Source: CAVSKL01 sp963728475 [NCBI: Candidatus Eiseniibacteriota bacterium] (GTDB taxonomy: Bacteria > Eisenbacteria > RBG-16-71-46 > JABDJR01). Taken from it: a DNA stretch of 64,000 nt. Numbering within the stretch: position 1 is the first letter of the stretch; the number at the start of each line of letters is the position of its first letter. Made by a program: the position numbers and the translations under genes. The notes beneath the pieces are model-generated. The model was given only the letters and a program-made list of their open reading frames with translations, ran no database searches and was not told the DNA's origin. Location of the stretch: contig CAVSKL010000003.1 of the NCBI GenBank assembly GCA_963728475.1, forward strand, positions 558,001 to 622,000, read 5' to 3'. Shown one piece after another: positions 25,163 through 34,065 of this stretch.

Positions 25163-27250
25163 TTACTTGTGCTCCGCGGCTCGCTTCTCCGCGTATCTCT
25201 TGATCAGCTCCTCGGAGATGGACTGGGGAACCGGCGCGTACCGCGAGAACTCCATGGAGAACTCGGCCTTGCCCTGGGTGACCGAGCGGAGGCCGGTGGC
25301 GTAGCCGAACATCTCCGAGAGGGGCACCTCCGCCTCGACCCGGATGAAGCCGGCGTCCTCGGTGGTGCCGATGATGATCCCCCGGCGCTGCATGAGCGTT
25401 CCCATCACGTCCCCCTGGAATTCCCCGGGAGTCTCCACCGCCACCTTCATCAGGGGCTCCAGGACCTGGGGCCTGGCCTTGGGATAGACCTCGCGGAAAG
25501 CGCCGCGGGCCGCGGCCTGGAAGGCGTTGTCCGAGGAGTCCACCGCGTGGGAGGCGCCGTCCTCCAGCACCACCTTCACTCCCACGATGGGATACCCCAC
25601 CAGGGGCCCCTTGTCCAGCACCGAGCGGAACCCCTTCTCGCAGGACGAGATGTACTCGGAGGGGATGTTGCCGCCGGTGACCTTGTTCTCGAACTCGAAC
25701 TCGCCGCTCTCCGAGGGCTCCAGGTGGCCGACCACCTTGCCGTACTGGCCGGCGCCGCCGGTCTGCTTCTTGTGCACGTAGTTGAACGGCGCCTTCTGGC
25801 TGATCGCCTCGCGATAGGCGACCTGGGGGGCGCCGGTCTCCACCTCCGCGCCGTACTCGCGGCGCATGCGCTCGATGTACACGTCGAGGTGGAGCTCGCC
25901 CATCCCCGCGATGATGGTCTCCGAGGTCTCCTCGTCGACCATGGTGCGGAAGGTGGGGTCCTCCTTGGTGAACCGCTGGAGCGCCTTGGACATGTTGGTC
26001 TTGGCCTTGTTGTCCTTGGGCTTGATCATCAGCTTCACCACCGGCTCCGGCACGTACATCGAGGTCATGGAGACCTCTACCGTGCCGTCGGTGAAGGTGT
26101 CGCCGGACGCGCAGTCCACGCCGAACAGCGCCACGATGTCCCCGGCGGTGGTGTCCTCGATGTCCTCCATGTCGGAGGCGTGCATGCGGACCAAGCGCCC
26201 TACCTTGACCCGCTTCTGGGTGCGGCTGTTGACGATGAAGTCGCCCTTCTTGAGCGTTCCCTGGTAGTTGCGCACGTAGGTGAGTTGCCCGTAGGGGCCG
26301 TCCTCGAGCTTGAACGCCAGGGCCACCAGGGGCTTCTGGGGGTCGGCGACGACCTCGAACTGCTCCTCGTTCCGCTCCAGGTCCACCGCGTAGTTGCGCA
26401 CCTCGGTGGGATCGGGAAGATAGTAGGTGACCGCGTCCAGGAGCGGTTGCACCCCCCGGTTCTTGTAGGCGGAGCCCATGAGCACCGGGCAGAGCTTCAG
26501 GGCGATCGTCCCTCTGCGGATGGCGGTACGGATCTGGTCCACGGTGGGGTTGCCCTCCAGCACCGCCTCCATGAGCTCGTCCGAGAACATGGAGACCGCG
26601 TCCAGCATCTCCTCGCGGCGGGTCTCCGCCTCCTCGCGGAGCCCGGCGGGGATCTCCTCCTCGCGCACGGTCTCGCCGCTCTCGCCGTCGAAGTAGAGAG
26701 CCTTCATGGTCACCAGATCGACCACCCCGGCCAGATCCGACTCCAGGCCGATCGGGATCTGGAGCATCGCCGGGTTCAGGCCCAGCTTTTCGCGCAGCTG
26801 TTCGGACACCCGGTAGGGGTTGGCGCCCACCCGGTCCAGCTTGTTCACGAAGGCCAGCCGCGGCACGTTGTACCGGCGCATCTGCCGGTCCACGGTGATC
26901 GACTGGGACTGCACGCCGGCCACGCCGCAGAGGACGAGGACGGCGCCGTCCAGCACCCGCAGCGACCGCTCCACCTCGATGGTGAAGTCCACGTGGCCGG
27001 GGGTGTCGATGATGTTGACGTGGTGCCCCTTCCAGGAGCAGTAGGTGGCGGCGGAGGCGATGGTGATGCCCCGCTCCCGCTCCAGATCCATGGAATCCAT
27101 GGTGGCGCCCACCCCGTCCTTGCCCCGCACCTCGTGAATGGCATGGATACGCTGGGTGTAGAAGAGCACCCGCTCGGTCAGGGTCGTCTTCCCCGAGTCG
27201 ATGTGGGCGCTGATCCCGATGTTACGTACTTTGGTCAGGTCCTTGAGCAT
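25163..27250 (-). CDS. fusA: elongation factor G of the mitochondrial EFG1/spd-EFG1 type
   Basis: The 695-residue GTPase has G1 AHIDSGKTT near residue 16, the switch region [21 protein letters not shown]3 [21 protein letters not shown] and G4 NKLD. Domains II to V follow through the C-terminal [34 protein letters not shown], the [11 protein letters not shown] insert and [19 protein letters not shown] resemble mitochondrial EFG1 and the spirochaete/planctomycete spdEFG1 more than E. coli EF-G (which reads AHIDAGKTTT). It translocates tRNA and mRNA on the ribosome. ATG 27250 has GAGGT upstream. Confidence 0.93.
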   Translation of the reverse strand: MLKDLTKVRNIGISAHIDSGKTTLTERVLFYTQRIHAIHEVRGKDGVGATMDSMDLERERGITIASAATYCSWKGHHVNIIDTPGHVDFTIEVERSLRVLDGAVLVLCGVAGVQSQSITVDRQMRRYNVPRLAFVNKLDRVGANPYRVSEQLREKLGLNPAMLQIPIGLESDLAGVVDLVTMKALYFDGESGETVREEEIPAGLREEAETRREEMLDAVSMFSDELMEAVLEGNPTVDQIRTAIRRGTIALKLCPVLMGSAYKNRGVQPLLDAVTYYLPDPTEVRNYAVDLERNEEQFEVVADPQKPLVALAFKLEDGPYGQLTYVRNYQGTLKKGDFIVNSRTQKRVKVGRLVRMHASDMEDIEDTTAGDIVALFGVDCASGDTFTDGTVEVSMTSMYVPEPVVKLMIKPKDNKAKTNMSKALQRFTKEDPTFRTMVDEETSETIIAGMGELHLDVYIERMRREYGAEVETGAPQVAYREAISQKAPFNYVHKKQTGGAGQYGKVVGHLEPSESGEFEFENKVTGGNIPSEYISSCEKGFRSVLDKGPLVGYPIVGVKVVLEDGASHAVDSSDNAFQAAARGAFREVYPKARPQVLEPLMKVAVETPGEFQGDVMGTLMQRRGIIIGTTEDAGFIRVEAEVPLSEMFGYATGLRSVTQGKAEFSMEFSRYAPVPQSISEELIKRYAEKRAAEHK

Positions 27251-27671
27251 CTCGTGACCTCGGAATGGGCAGGGTTCAACCCCTCGGGAGGGGCAGGGAG
27301 CCGGCGGAATACGGACCGGGGCGGCGCCGCCGGGTGCGAAAAACCGATTGCAAAAAGGAACGAGAGAGTCTAGCAGACTTCCGGCACGGATCAAGCCCAA
27401 AGTGAACGGGAGCCTCCCGGAGCCGCCCCACGGTCGAAGGCGCCCGCGCGGTTCGGCCCCGGCCCCTCCCATGCTCGACCGCGGCGGGCACCGCGTCAAG
27501 GGCGGGGCCGCCGCGCGGCCGGACACCGGATGCCCCCCCGCGCCGCGCCCGCCTCTCCACGGGTGAAGGCGATCCGGGCCGTGCCGGGGCCGGGGGGACG
27601 TCGCCGGGCCGCGACACGCGAATCGCGCCCATGCCGGCGGTCCGCCGGAGCGGCGACGGGGGTGGCGCCGG
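27251..27671. other. non-coding gap with the fusA promoter
   Basis: This 421-bp stretch between the CPBP-like gene and fusA holds no supportable gene. Frames open here are Arg/Pro-rich shadows of high GC. It contains the promoter listed separately and an A-rich patch at about 27349-27371 inside the predicted leader. Confidence 0.6.
27367..27394 (-). promoter_or_regulatory. candidate sigma70-type promoter of fusA
   Basis: On the minus strand TTGATC (27389-27394) is followed after 16 bp by TAGACT (27367-27372). Transcription would begin near 27360, giving a leader of about 110 bases before the ATG at 27250. Confidence 0.55.
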
Positions 27672-28505
27672 TCAGAACGGCACCGGCGTAAACCCCGGGT
27701 AGTAGTGGTTGAAGATGGCGGAGAGGAGGAACGCGTCCACGATGAGATGAACCAGGAGGACGTAGAGGAGACCCTCCGATTCCTCGAACATGACTCCCTG
27801 GGTGAGGGCGAAGGCGTAGACCAGCGCCGGCCCGATCCCGGCGAACGCCATCCGGTAGAGGACGGAGGTGTAGATCACCGCCTGGGCGGCGTTGGCGACC
27901 CGGAAGGGGAACACGCTCCGGAGCACCGCGAAGACGGTGTTCACGAAGAAGAGCTCGTCCCAGACCCCGACGCAGTTGATGCCGATGAAAAGCCGCCAGC
28001 TCGCGTCGAGGTCGCGGGCGGCGGGGAGGTGCCACCGGGTGGGCATCCAGGGGTCGAGCCAGCGGAAGTAGAGTTCGAACGCGCCCCAGGCCAGCGGGAT
28101 CGCCAGCGCCACGTAGATCACGTCCGTCCACCGGAAACGGAGGGGGAGGAAACGATACCGGATCACCCCGCGATCGGCGCGGCGGAGGATCACCGCGGGG
28201 CCGGCCACCGCGAGGAAGAGGGGGACGCCGAGGGTCGCGAAATGGCGGTCGGCGGTGCCGGTGTTGATCGGCGCCGCGGCCAGGACCGCCACCGCCCCCA
28301 GGAGGACGCCCAGCCTCCGCCGGAACGCGGGGTCGGGATCGCGCAGGGTGAGAACGGCGGAGAGGATCCACGCGGCGGCGCCCAGGGGGTAGGAGCGAAG
28401 CGCGATCAGGAGCGCTCCGGAGGCGCAGAAGCCCACGAGCGCCGTCATCCGGGACCGGGAAACCGGCCCGGGGGGCGCGACGGCGTGGTGGAGGCGGGTG
28501 GTCAC
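27672..28505 (-). CDS. CPBP-like intramembrane protease family protein with altered motifs
   Basis: The 277-residue protein has about seven or eight transmembrane segments. The C-terminal half has the CPBP (Abi/Rce1) layout, but motif 1 reads [16 protein letters not shown] in place of the usual EExxxR. The Phe-x3-His of motif 2 is not evident (VIYTSVLY). HLIVDAF fits motif 3 (HxxxD/N). It may be an inactive or divergent member. GTG 28505 has GGGAGA upstream; an internal ATG at 28448 is the alternative start. It lies downstream of the degenerate paralogue and has no obvious partner. Confidence 0.6.
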   Translation of the reverse strand: MTTRLHHAVAPPGPVSRSRMTALVGFCASGALLIALRSYPLGAAAWILSAVLTLRDPDPAFRRRLGVLLGAVAVLAAAPINTGTADRHFATLGVPLFLAVAGPAVILRRADRGVIRYRFLPLRFRWTDVIYVALAIPLAWGAFELYFRWLDPWMPTRWHLPAARDLDASWRLFIGINCVGVWDELFFVNTVFAVLRSVFPFRVANAAQAVIYTSVLYRMAFAGIGPALVYAFALTQGVMFEESEGLLYVLLVHLIVDAFLLSAIFNHYYPGFTPVPF

Positions 28506-28667
28506 TACGGGCGGCTCTCCCTGGGGGCCCCGGATCCGGACCCGGATCCGGAGGATGGAGGATACCGGGAGCGGGCGGCCGGCTCAAGCGGCACGCGGGC
28601 GCGGCGGGGAGCGGGCCCCGGCCGCCACCGGGGGCAGCGCCTCCCTTCCGAGGCCTCGGACCGGGGG

Positions 28668-29988
28668 TCAGCGTCCCGAGCGCACCACCACCAGCTTCTT
28701 CGACACGGTGGCGCCGCTGGCGGTGAACCGGTAGAAGCACACCCCTCCCGCCACCGGGCGGCCGGCGCGGTCGCGGCCGTCCCAGCGGAGGGCGGTCTCG
28801 CCGGCGGGGGCGGGGCCGTCGAAGAGGGTGCGGACCAGGCGGCCGTTGAGGTCGAAGATCTCCAGGCTCGCCCGGACCGGGGCGGCCAGGGTGAAGCGGA
28901 AGGCTCCCTCGGCACCCGCGGTGAGCGGATTGGGGGGCGCGTCGAGGAGCGCGGTCCGGAACCCCGGGGGCGGGATGTCCGGGACGCCCAGCGAAACCTT
29001 CGGCGGGCAGGGTTTCGACGGCAGGGAGCCGAAGAATCCCAGTACCTCGGCCACCCGGTCGTTCACCGCCTCGGTGCCGGCGCAGTCGGCGGCGTCGCGG
29101 CGGGCGGTCAGCGACTGGCCGTCCACCATCGTGCGCACCTCCGGGTTGCTCGGAGTAGTCGTTGGCGACGGAGGCGAACTCCACCGAGCCCTTCACCGGG
29201 CCGGAGTACCGCTCGTCGCCCTGGGGTATGCCGATGGCCGGGGAGAAGATGCCGAGGACGTCGAAGGACCGGAGCTCGGGGCAGCCGTTTCCGCGGGCGA
29301 CTTCCCCCGCGCGCGCGTCCACCGCGGCGAAGGCGCCGGTTACCGGATCCAGGCTCACGCAGTTCACCGAGTCCGCCGCGCTCCCGGCGGGGCAGTCTGC
29401 ATTCCGGAGGGTCGCGCACCGATAGCTGGTGGCGCAGCTGCTGTTCAGGAACTGGCCGGGGGACGGGCCCTCGGAGCCGCCCTCCGACGCGATCGTCTGG
29501 GCAAGGTTGTCCCCGGCCAGGTAGAGGCCGCATGCGGTGTAGTAGTCGTCGAAGCCGGATCCGGCGAGGTTGAGACACGGGAGCAGAACTTGCGCGTCCT
29601 CCTTGGTGAGGTTGAACGCGGACATCGTGCCCGAGTCCCAGACCATGTACGCGTAACCGTCCAGGAGCTGGGTGTCGGTGGCGCCGTACTGCGTGTTGAG
29701 CGGCCTTCCCAGCGAGGACTCGTGGCTGGATGGGCCTCGCACGTCGAAACGGTCCCACGGCACGTTCTCGTAGTTGTCGGATCCGCCGGGAAGGTAGGCG
29801 CGGAGGGCGGTCTCGACCACGGCCCGCACCGTGCTGCTCCCGGCGTCGTCGCCGTGATCCACGAATAGGAGGCAGTTGTTGGTGGTGTCGGGGGCCATGG
29901 ACGAGGGTTCCACCTCCATCTCGTAGTACCGGCCCCCGGTGGTGTCGGGGGTGATGAACCAGGGCCCCCCGCTCAGGTAGCGGGCCTT
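28668..29988 (-). pseudogene. truncated and frameshifted third copy of the large secreted paralogue
   Basis: From about 29988 the minus strand encodes a sequence aligned with the C-terminal half of the two intact 1120-residue neighbours. KARYLSGGPWFITPDTTGG matches KTRYVGNTVWYNAPDTTGG, and FASVANDYSEQP matches FASVVNDVSGGP. There the frame is lost: the next homologous part, VRTMVDGQSLTARRD through the FlgD-like domain to TGA 28668-28670, is in another frame, so a one-base change lies at about 29145-29152. No signal peptide or N-terminal half remains. Homology starts just after the terminator of the upstream copy. A sequencing error could explain the shift but not the missing half. Confidence 0.8.
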
Positions 29989-30032
29989 CGCGGCGTCGGC
30001 GCCGTCCCCGCGGAGGGCGGTCTTGCCGGAAA

Positions 30033-30066
30033 AATGACCGGGGGGCCGGATTGCTCCGACCCCCCG
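30033..30066 (-). terminator. intrinsic terminator after the first intact paralogue
   Basis: Read on the minus strand, GGGGGGTCGGA, loop GCAA and TCCGGCCCCCC form an 11-bp stem with one wobble. It is followed by GGTCATTTTTCC, which supplies the T-run. It lies about 80 bp after the stop at 30143 and directly before the point where the degenerate copy begins. Confidence 0.8.
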
Positions 30067-30142
30067 GGGGTTCGGCTCCGTTCCCTGGAAGGGGAAGGGA
30101 AGCCAACTCGATCCGGCGATTGCCGGGTCGGTCAACTAGCCG

Positions 30143-33100
30143 CTAGTTGCCGGTCCGCACAACCACCATCTTCTTCGCGTAGTCCTCGCCGTTGGTGTTG
30201 AGGCGGTAGAAGTAAACGCCGCTGGCCACCGGACGCGACGCGGAGTCGGTTCCGTCCCAACGGGCCACATTCACTCCCTGCTCCGCCACGCCGCTGAACA
30301 GCGTCCGCACCAGCCGCCCGTTGAGGTCGAACACGTCCAGCTTGGCCTGGCCCCGCTGGGCCACGGTGAACTGGATCGTCCCCTTGGCGCCGCTCATGAG
30401 CGGGTTGGGGGCGAAGTTCGCCAACGCGGTCTTGAAGGCGGGCTGCCGCGGGGTCACCGGGACGTCCAGACCCGCGGTCGGGTCGGAGCACGCGCTCAGG
30501 GTGCCGGTGTAACCGAAGTAGCCGAGCACTTCACGCAGGCGCTCTGCCACCGCGGGCTCCGGAGTGTTGCCCGTGGTGAACTGGCAGTTCGAGGGATCAC
30601 GGCGGTAGTGCAGCGACAGGCCGTCGAACACGGTCCGGAAGTCCGGGCCGCCGGACACGTCGTTGACCACGGACGCGAACTGGACGGTGCCCTTGGCCGG
30701 CCCGTTGTACTCCTCGTCACCGAGGGGCGTTCCGATCCCGCCGTTGAACACGCCGAGAACGTCGAACGAACGGAGCTGCGGGCACCCGTTGCCCTGGCCC
30801 AGGTGCTGCACGCTGCGGCCGCCGCTGAGGCTGCCGGCGACCGTCGCCCCCGTCACCGGATTGATGTTCATGCAGGACACGGTGTCCTGGATGCCGGAAC
30901 CCGAGGGGCAGGTCGCGTCACGCACGGTGGCGCAGTTGAACGACACGCCCATGAGGTCGTTCATCAGATGCAACGGAGCGGGACCGGCGCCGGCCACCTC
31001 GCCCGCGATCGACTGAGCGATGTCGTCGCCGTTCAGGTACAGGTTGTTGAACCCGAGACCCGGTTCGGTGAGGGTTAGCCAGGGATTGAGGATCTCGGCG
31101 TCTTCCTTGGTCACGTCGAACGCGCCCAGGTTACCCGCGTTCCAGATGATCGACTTGTAGCCCAGGGTCTGGACCACGGTGGCCCCGTACTGGGTATTCA
31201 GGGGTCGACCGAAGGAACCCTGGTCGCTGGACGGCGCCCTCACGTCCCACCGGTCCCAGGCGGTGTTCTCGAAGTTGGCGGATCCGCCCGGGATGACGCT
31301 GGCGAGCGCGCCCTCGACGAACACCTGCGCGCCGCGGCCGTCGAAGTGGTCGACGTACAGCACGCAGTTGAACGAGGAGTCCGCGGCCATCGAGGAAGGC
31401 AGAACCTCCATCTCCTGATACACGCCGCCGGTGGTGTCCGGAGCGTTGTACCACACCGTGTTGCCGACGTACCGGGTCTTGAAGAACATGTTGATCCGGG
31501 TGCCGGCGGTGAACAGGTTGTCCGGGAAAATATCGTTCACGAGCCGGGTGGCCTGACCCTGCGGGTCGAGGTCGTTGGGGTCGCGAGCGGTATCGCTGGG
31601 ATTCGGACGTCCACCGGGGTTGCTCTCGTGGTAGGCGGTCATCCACTGGCCGGACGTCTTGGCGCCACCGCGCTCGGCACTGTCGCACCGGGCGGTGTAC
31701 CAGGTCTGGCCGCGGCTGGTGCCGGCGGCCTGGAGATAGCCGCTGGACAGCCAGGAGGAGAGAGCCGCCGCGTCGGTCCCGGGGCCGGGATCGATCGCGA
31801 ACTGGACCCACACCTCGGACCCGCCGCCGCCGCCGACCACCACCAGGGTGTCACCCAGGGAGGTGTTGGGCCCGGGCGGGTAGACCGGAAGGACGTTGTT
31901 GCAGTCCACCCGGCCGGGAGCGTCGAGACGAAGGGTCCCGTTCTGCGGGAAGGCGTCCTGGGGAACGTCGATGGTCCGCTGGGAGATGAACGGTGCGTTG
32001 GGGTCGCCGTACACGCCCATTCTCACGTCGTCGAACCAGGGAGTGCCGTTGGACACGCCGGTGCAGTTCGCGTAGTAGCGGCAGTAGGAAAGCACGCCGA
32101 GGGCGACGCGCACCTGCTCGGCGCCGACGTCGATCACCGAGCTGAACTCGAGAATGACCGAAGCACCCTCCGCGCCGCGGCGGCAGGTGGGCACGCCGCC
32201 GAAGTAGCGGACGAACCCGTCGGAGGTGATCGGACTGACGATCAGCTTGCCGGTGTTCGGGCAAACCTGGGGATACCACTGCGCGTCGGTCTGGACAAAC
32301 ACGTAGTTCAGGAGCGGCATTTCGAAGTAGCCGTCGAACTCGATGAATTTGCCCGGAGACCCGGCCACGCCCGCGGCCAGGAGGTCGATCCACGGTGAAA
32401 CCGCGATGTTGTCCTGGTAGAGGCCGTGGCCGCCCACCGACAGGTCCTCGAACACCAGCACCGAGTCCTGCAGGTCGCAGCCGCAGGGGGTCAGCACCGA
32501 GGGAAGCGAGGTGATGTCGGAGATGTTGGACCATTCGCCGCCGGGTCCGGCGGTCGGGGACTGGAGCGTCCAGCCGTCGTTGCCGGTCTCGAACGTTGCG
32601 CTATGGACGACGGCGCCGGTCATCGCGATGTTGTCCACCGCGAAGGCGCCGCAATTGGTCGGATTCCCGCCGTCCTCGTCCGAGGCCCCGCCGTCCGACA
32701 CCACGCAGAATTTCACGATGATGGTGGAGGCGACGCCGGGAAGGGTCACGCCGGGGGTGAGGGTGAGGTTGGCGTGGCCGCCCACGACACCGGTATAGGC
32801 CTTGGCCTCGGCGTCGTCACCCAGTCCGGTCGTGTCCACCACGACATAGGTGTAGTCCCATCCGTTCTCGGTCTCGTTCCGGTAGTCGTACTGCAGCGTG
32901 ATGTTCTGTCCGCCGCCCGGATAGGAGAACGAGTGTCCGATGCAGAGGTTCCAGCTCGTGCCGTACCCCTGTCCGGCCGCGTAGCAGAGGGCATCGGCCT
33001 CGCTCTGGAGCACGCCGGCCCAGAACGAGTAGTTGCCGCCCAGGCCCGCCGGGGTCCCGACGCAGGTGTCGGGAGCGCCCGCGAAGTCCGAGACGCCCAT

Positions 33101-33505
33101 GCGCCGGAAGTAGGGGAGCTCGCTGTACGAGTTGTCAATCCCGTACCACCCCTCCATGTAGGCATGGAGGGCACCGTTCTTGAAGGGGTTCACGAGAGGA
33201 TCGGAGTGGTTGAAGTTCGATCCCACCCCGGTGTCGAAGGTCCACATGGAGTCCTGGATGGCTTCCCACCGGCTGGAATCCGCCGCCCAGAACGTGCCGC
33301 CGAAATAGGTGGTTCCGGCCAGAGCCGAACCAAAAACCCCGACGTTACTGGTCGTCTTGGCAATGTCCAGATCGTGGGAGGGTCCCACCATCATGAACTT
33401 CTCGAACCCGGCGGACTGATCCACCGGGGTGGCAAAGGCGGCCACCGGCAGAAGCAGGGCCAGGGTAACCGCTAGCAGACACACGGAGATGCGCGCTTTG
33501 GACAT
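30143..33505 (-). CDS. large secreted protein, tandem paralogue A (1120 aa, FlgD-like C-terminus)
   Basis: The 1120-residue protein has a signal peptide (cleavage near AFATPVD, residue 25). A Cys-containing N-terminal region follows with GTTYFGGTFWAADSSRWEAIQ and LGGNYSFWAGVLQSEADALC, then MAM/jelly-roll-like parts ending in CGAFAVDNIAMTG and WIDLLAAG. A middle part carries NGTLRLDAPGRVDC and PDTTGGVYQEMEVLPSSM, and the end is a FlgD-like sorting domain (FAPNPLMSG, FDLNGRLVRTLF, WDGTDSASRPV, GVYFYRLN). I recognise no catalytic motif. An excellent ribosome site, TAGGAGGT, precedes ATG 33505. Exported or surface-anchored; function unknown. Confidence 0.9.
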   Translation of the reverse strand: MSKARISVCLLAVTLALLLPVAAFATPVDQSAGFEKFMMVGPSHDLDIAKTTSNVGVFGSALAGTTYFGGTFWAADSSRWEAIQDSMWTFDTGVGSNFNHSDPLVNPFKNGALHAYMEGWYGIDNSYSELPYFRRMGVSDFAGAPDTCVGTPAGLGGNYSFWAGVLQSEADALCYAAGQGYGTSWNLCIGHSFSYPGGGQNITLQYDYRNETENGWDYTYVVVDTTGLGDDAEAKAYTGVVGGHANLTLTPGVTLPGVASTIIVKFCVVSDGGASDEDGGNPTNCGAFAVDNIAMTGAVVHSATFETGNDGWTLQSPTAGPGGEWSNISDITSLPSVLTPCGCDLQDSVLVFEDLSVGGHGLYQDNIAVSPWIDLLAAGVAGSPGKFIEFDGYFEMPLLNYVFVQTDAQWYPQVCPNTGKLIVSPITSDGFVRYFGGVPTCRRGAEGASVILEFSSVIDVGAEQVRVALGVLSYCRYYANCTGVSNGTPWFDDVRMGVYGDPNAPFISQRTIDVPQDAFPQNGTLRLDAPGRVDCNNVLPVYPPGPNTSLGDTLVVVGGGGGSEVWVQFAIDPGPGTDAAALSSWLSSGYLQAAGTSRGQTWYTARCDSAERGGAKTSGQWMTAYHESNPGGRPNPSDTARDPNDLDPQGQATRLVNDIFPDNLFTAGTRINMFFKTRYVGNTVWYNAPDTTGGVYQEMEVLPSSMAADSSFNCVLYVDHFDGRGAQVFVEGALASVIPGGSANFENTAWDRWDVRAPSSDQGSFGRPLNTQYGATVVQTLGYKSIIWNAGNLGAFDVTKEDAEILNPWLTLTEPGLGFNNLYLNGDDIAQSIAGEVAGAGPAPLHLMNDLMGVSFNCATVRDATCPSGSGIQDTVSCMNINPVTGATVAGSLSGGRSVQHLGQGNGCPQLRSFDVLGVFNGGIGTPLGDEEYNGPAKGTVQFASVVNDVSGGPDFRTVFDGLSLHYRRDPSNCQFTTGNTPEPAVAERLREVLGYFGYTGTLSACSDPTAGLDVPVTPRQPAFKTALANFAPNPLMSGAKGTIQFTVAQRGQAKLDVFDLNGRLVRTLFSGVAEQGVNVARWDGTDSASRPVASGVYFYRLNTNGEDYAKKMVVVRTGN

Positions 33506-33556
33506 GTTGAGAATACCTCCTAAGGCAGGATGTCCAGGTACTTCACTGCCTTTGTA

Positions 33557-33585
33557 ATTATATGGGAATGGTTAGATAGTAGCCA
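33557..33585 (-). promoter_or_regulatory. promoter of paralogue A
   Basis: A perfect TATAAT (33557-33562, minus strand) stands 17 bp after a weak -35, TGGCTA (33580-33585), in a markedly AT-rich gap of about 200 bp (33506-33701). The leader would be about 45 bases, with a strong Shine-Dalgarno, suggesting high expression. Confidence 0.65.
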
Positions 33586-33701
33586 CACGAAAGCGTAAAA
33601 GTACCGATTTAGAGAAACTAATAGGATCATTTTAGTCGCCACTGCGGTGATACTTTAATCAAGATAAGCATTGAGTCTTATGCCCTCATCGGGATCGAGG
33701 T

Positions 33702-33980
33702 TCAGGGCACAACCCCGCTCACCGCGGCCACGTGGCGGTGGCCCACCGCCCGCGACTCGCGCCACAACCATCCGTCCACGAAGACTTGGAGACGGATCGC
33801 GCCCCAGCCCAGATTGTCCGCGCTTACGTAGATCCGGTCCCCGGGAAGCGCGGCGAACTCGAGGGCCCAGGGCGAGACCGCGCGGACCCTCAGCGTCCCC
33901 CCCGAAGCTCCGGTATAGGTCAAATCCAGGGAGGCGGGTCTTTCCGAATCGATCTGGTAGCGAATCCTTGGTGATGTCAT
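33702..33980 (-). CDS. small MmpS-like beta-sandwich protein between the paralogues
   Basis: The 92-residue product reads as one small sandwich: RYQIDSERPASLDLTYTGAS, WALEFAALPGDRIYVSADN, AIRLQVFVDGWLWRES and a last HRHVAAVSGVVP. This follows the strand pattern of MmpS-type accessory domains (W.+.F....GD.+Y+SA.N, then a V+VDG strand). It starts at ATG 33980, next to the terminator of paralogue B, and only a weak GGGGA lies upstream. There is no signal peptide, so it may be a remnant of a longer gene. Confidence 0.5.
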   Translation of the reverse strand: MTSPRIRYQIDSERPASLDLTYTGASGGTLRVRAVSPWALEFAALPGDRIYVSADNLGWGAIRLQVFVDGWLWRESRAVGHRHVAAVSGVVP

Positions 33981-33994
33981 GGTCCCCGAAAAGA

Positions 33995-34028
33995 CCGAGG
34001 GGTTGGAGTTTGCACTCCAACCCCTCGG
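33995..34028 (-). terminator. intrinsic terminator after the second intact paralogue
   Basis: A perfect 15-bp stem (33995-34009 with 34014-34028) closes the loop GCAA on the minus strand and runs into TCTTTTC. It lies about 40 bp after the stop at 34066. Position, loop and flanks resemble the terminator of paralogue A. Confidence 0.9.
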
Positions 34029-34065
34029 GGGTTCGGCCTATTCCCCAGGGGATGGGGAGGATAGG

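Noticed and set aside
24950-27373. An 807-codon plus-strand frame opposite fusA
   Set aside because: It is antisense to EF-G and its His/Leu/Val-rich composition is typical of a complement of GC-rich coding sequence.
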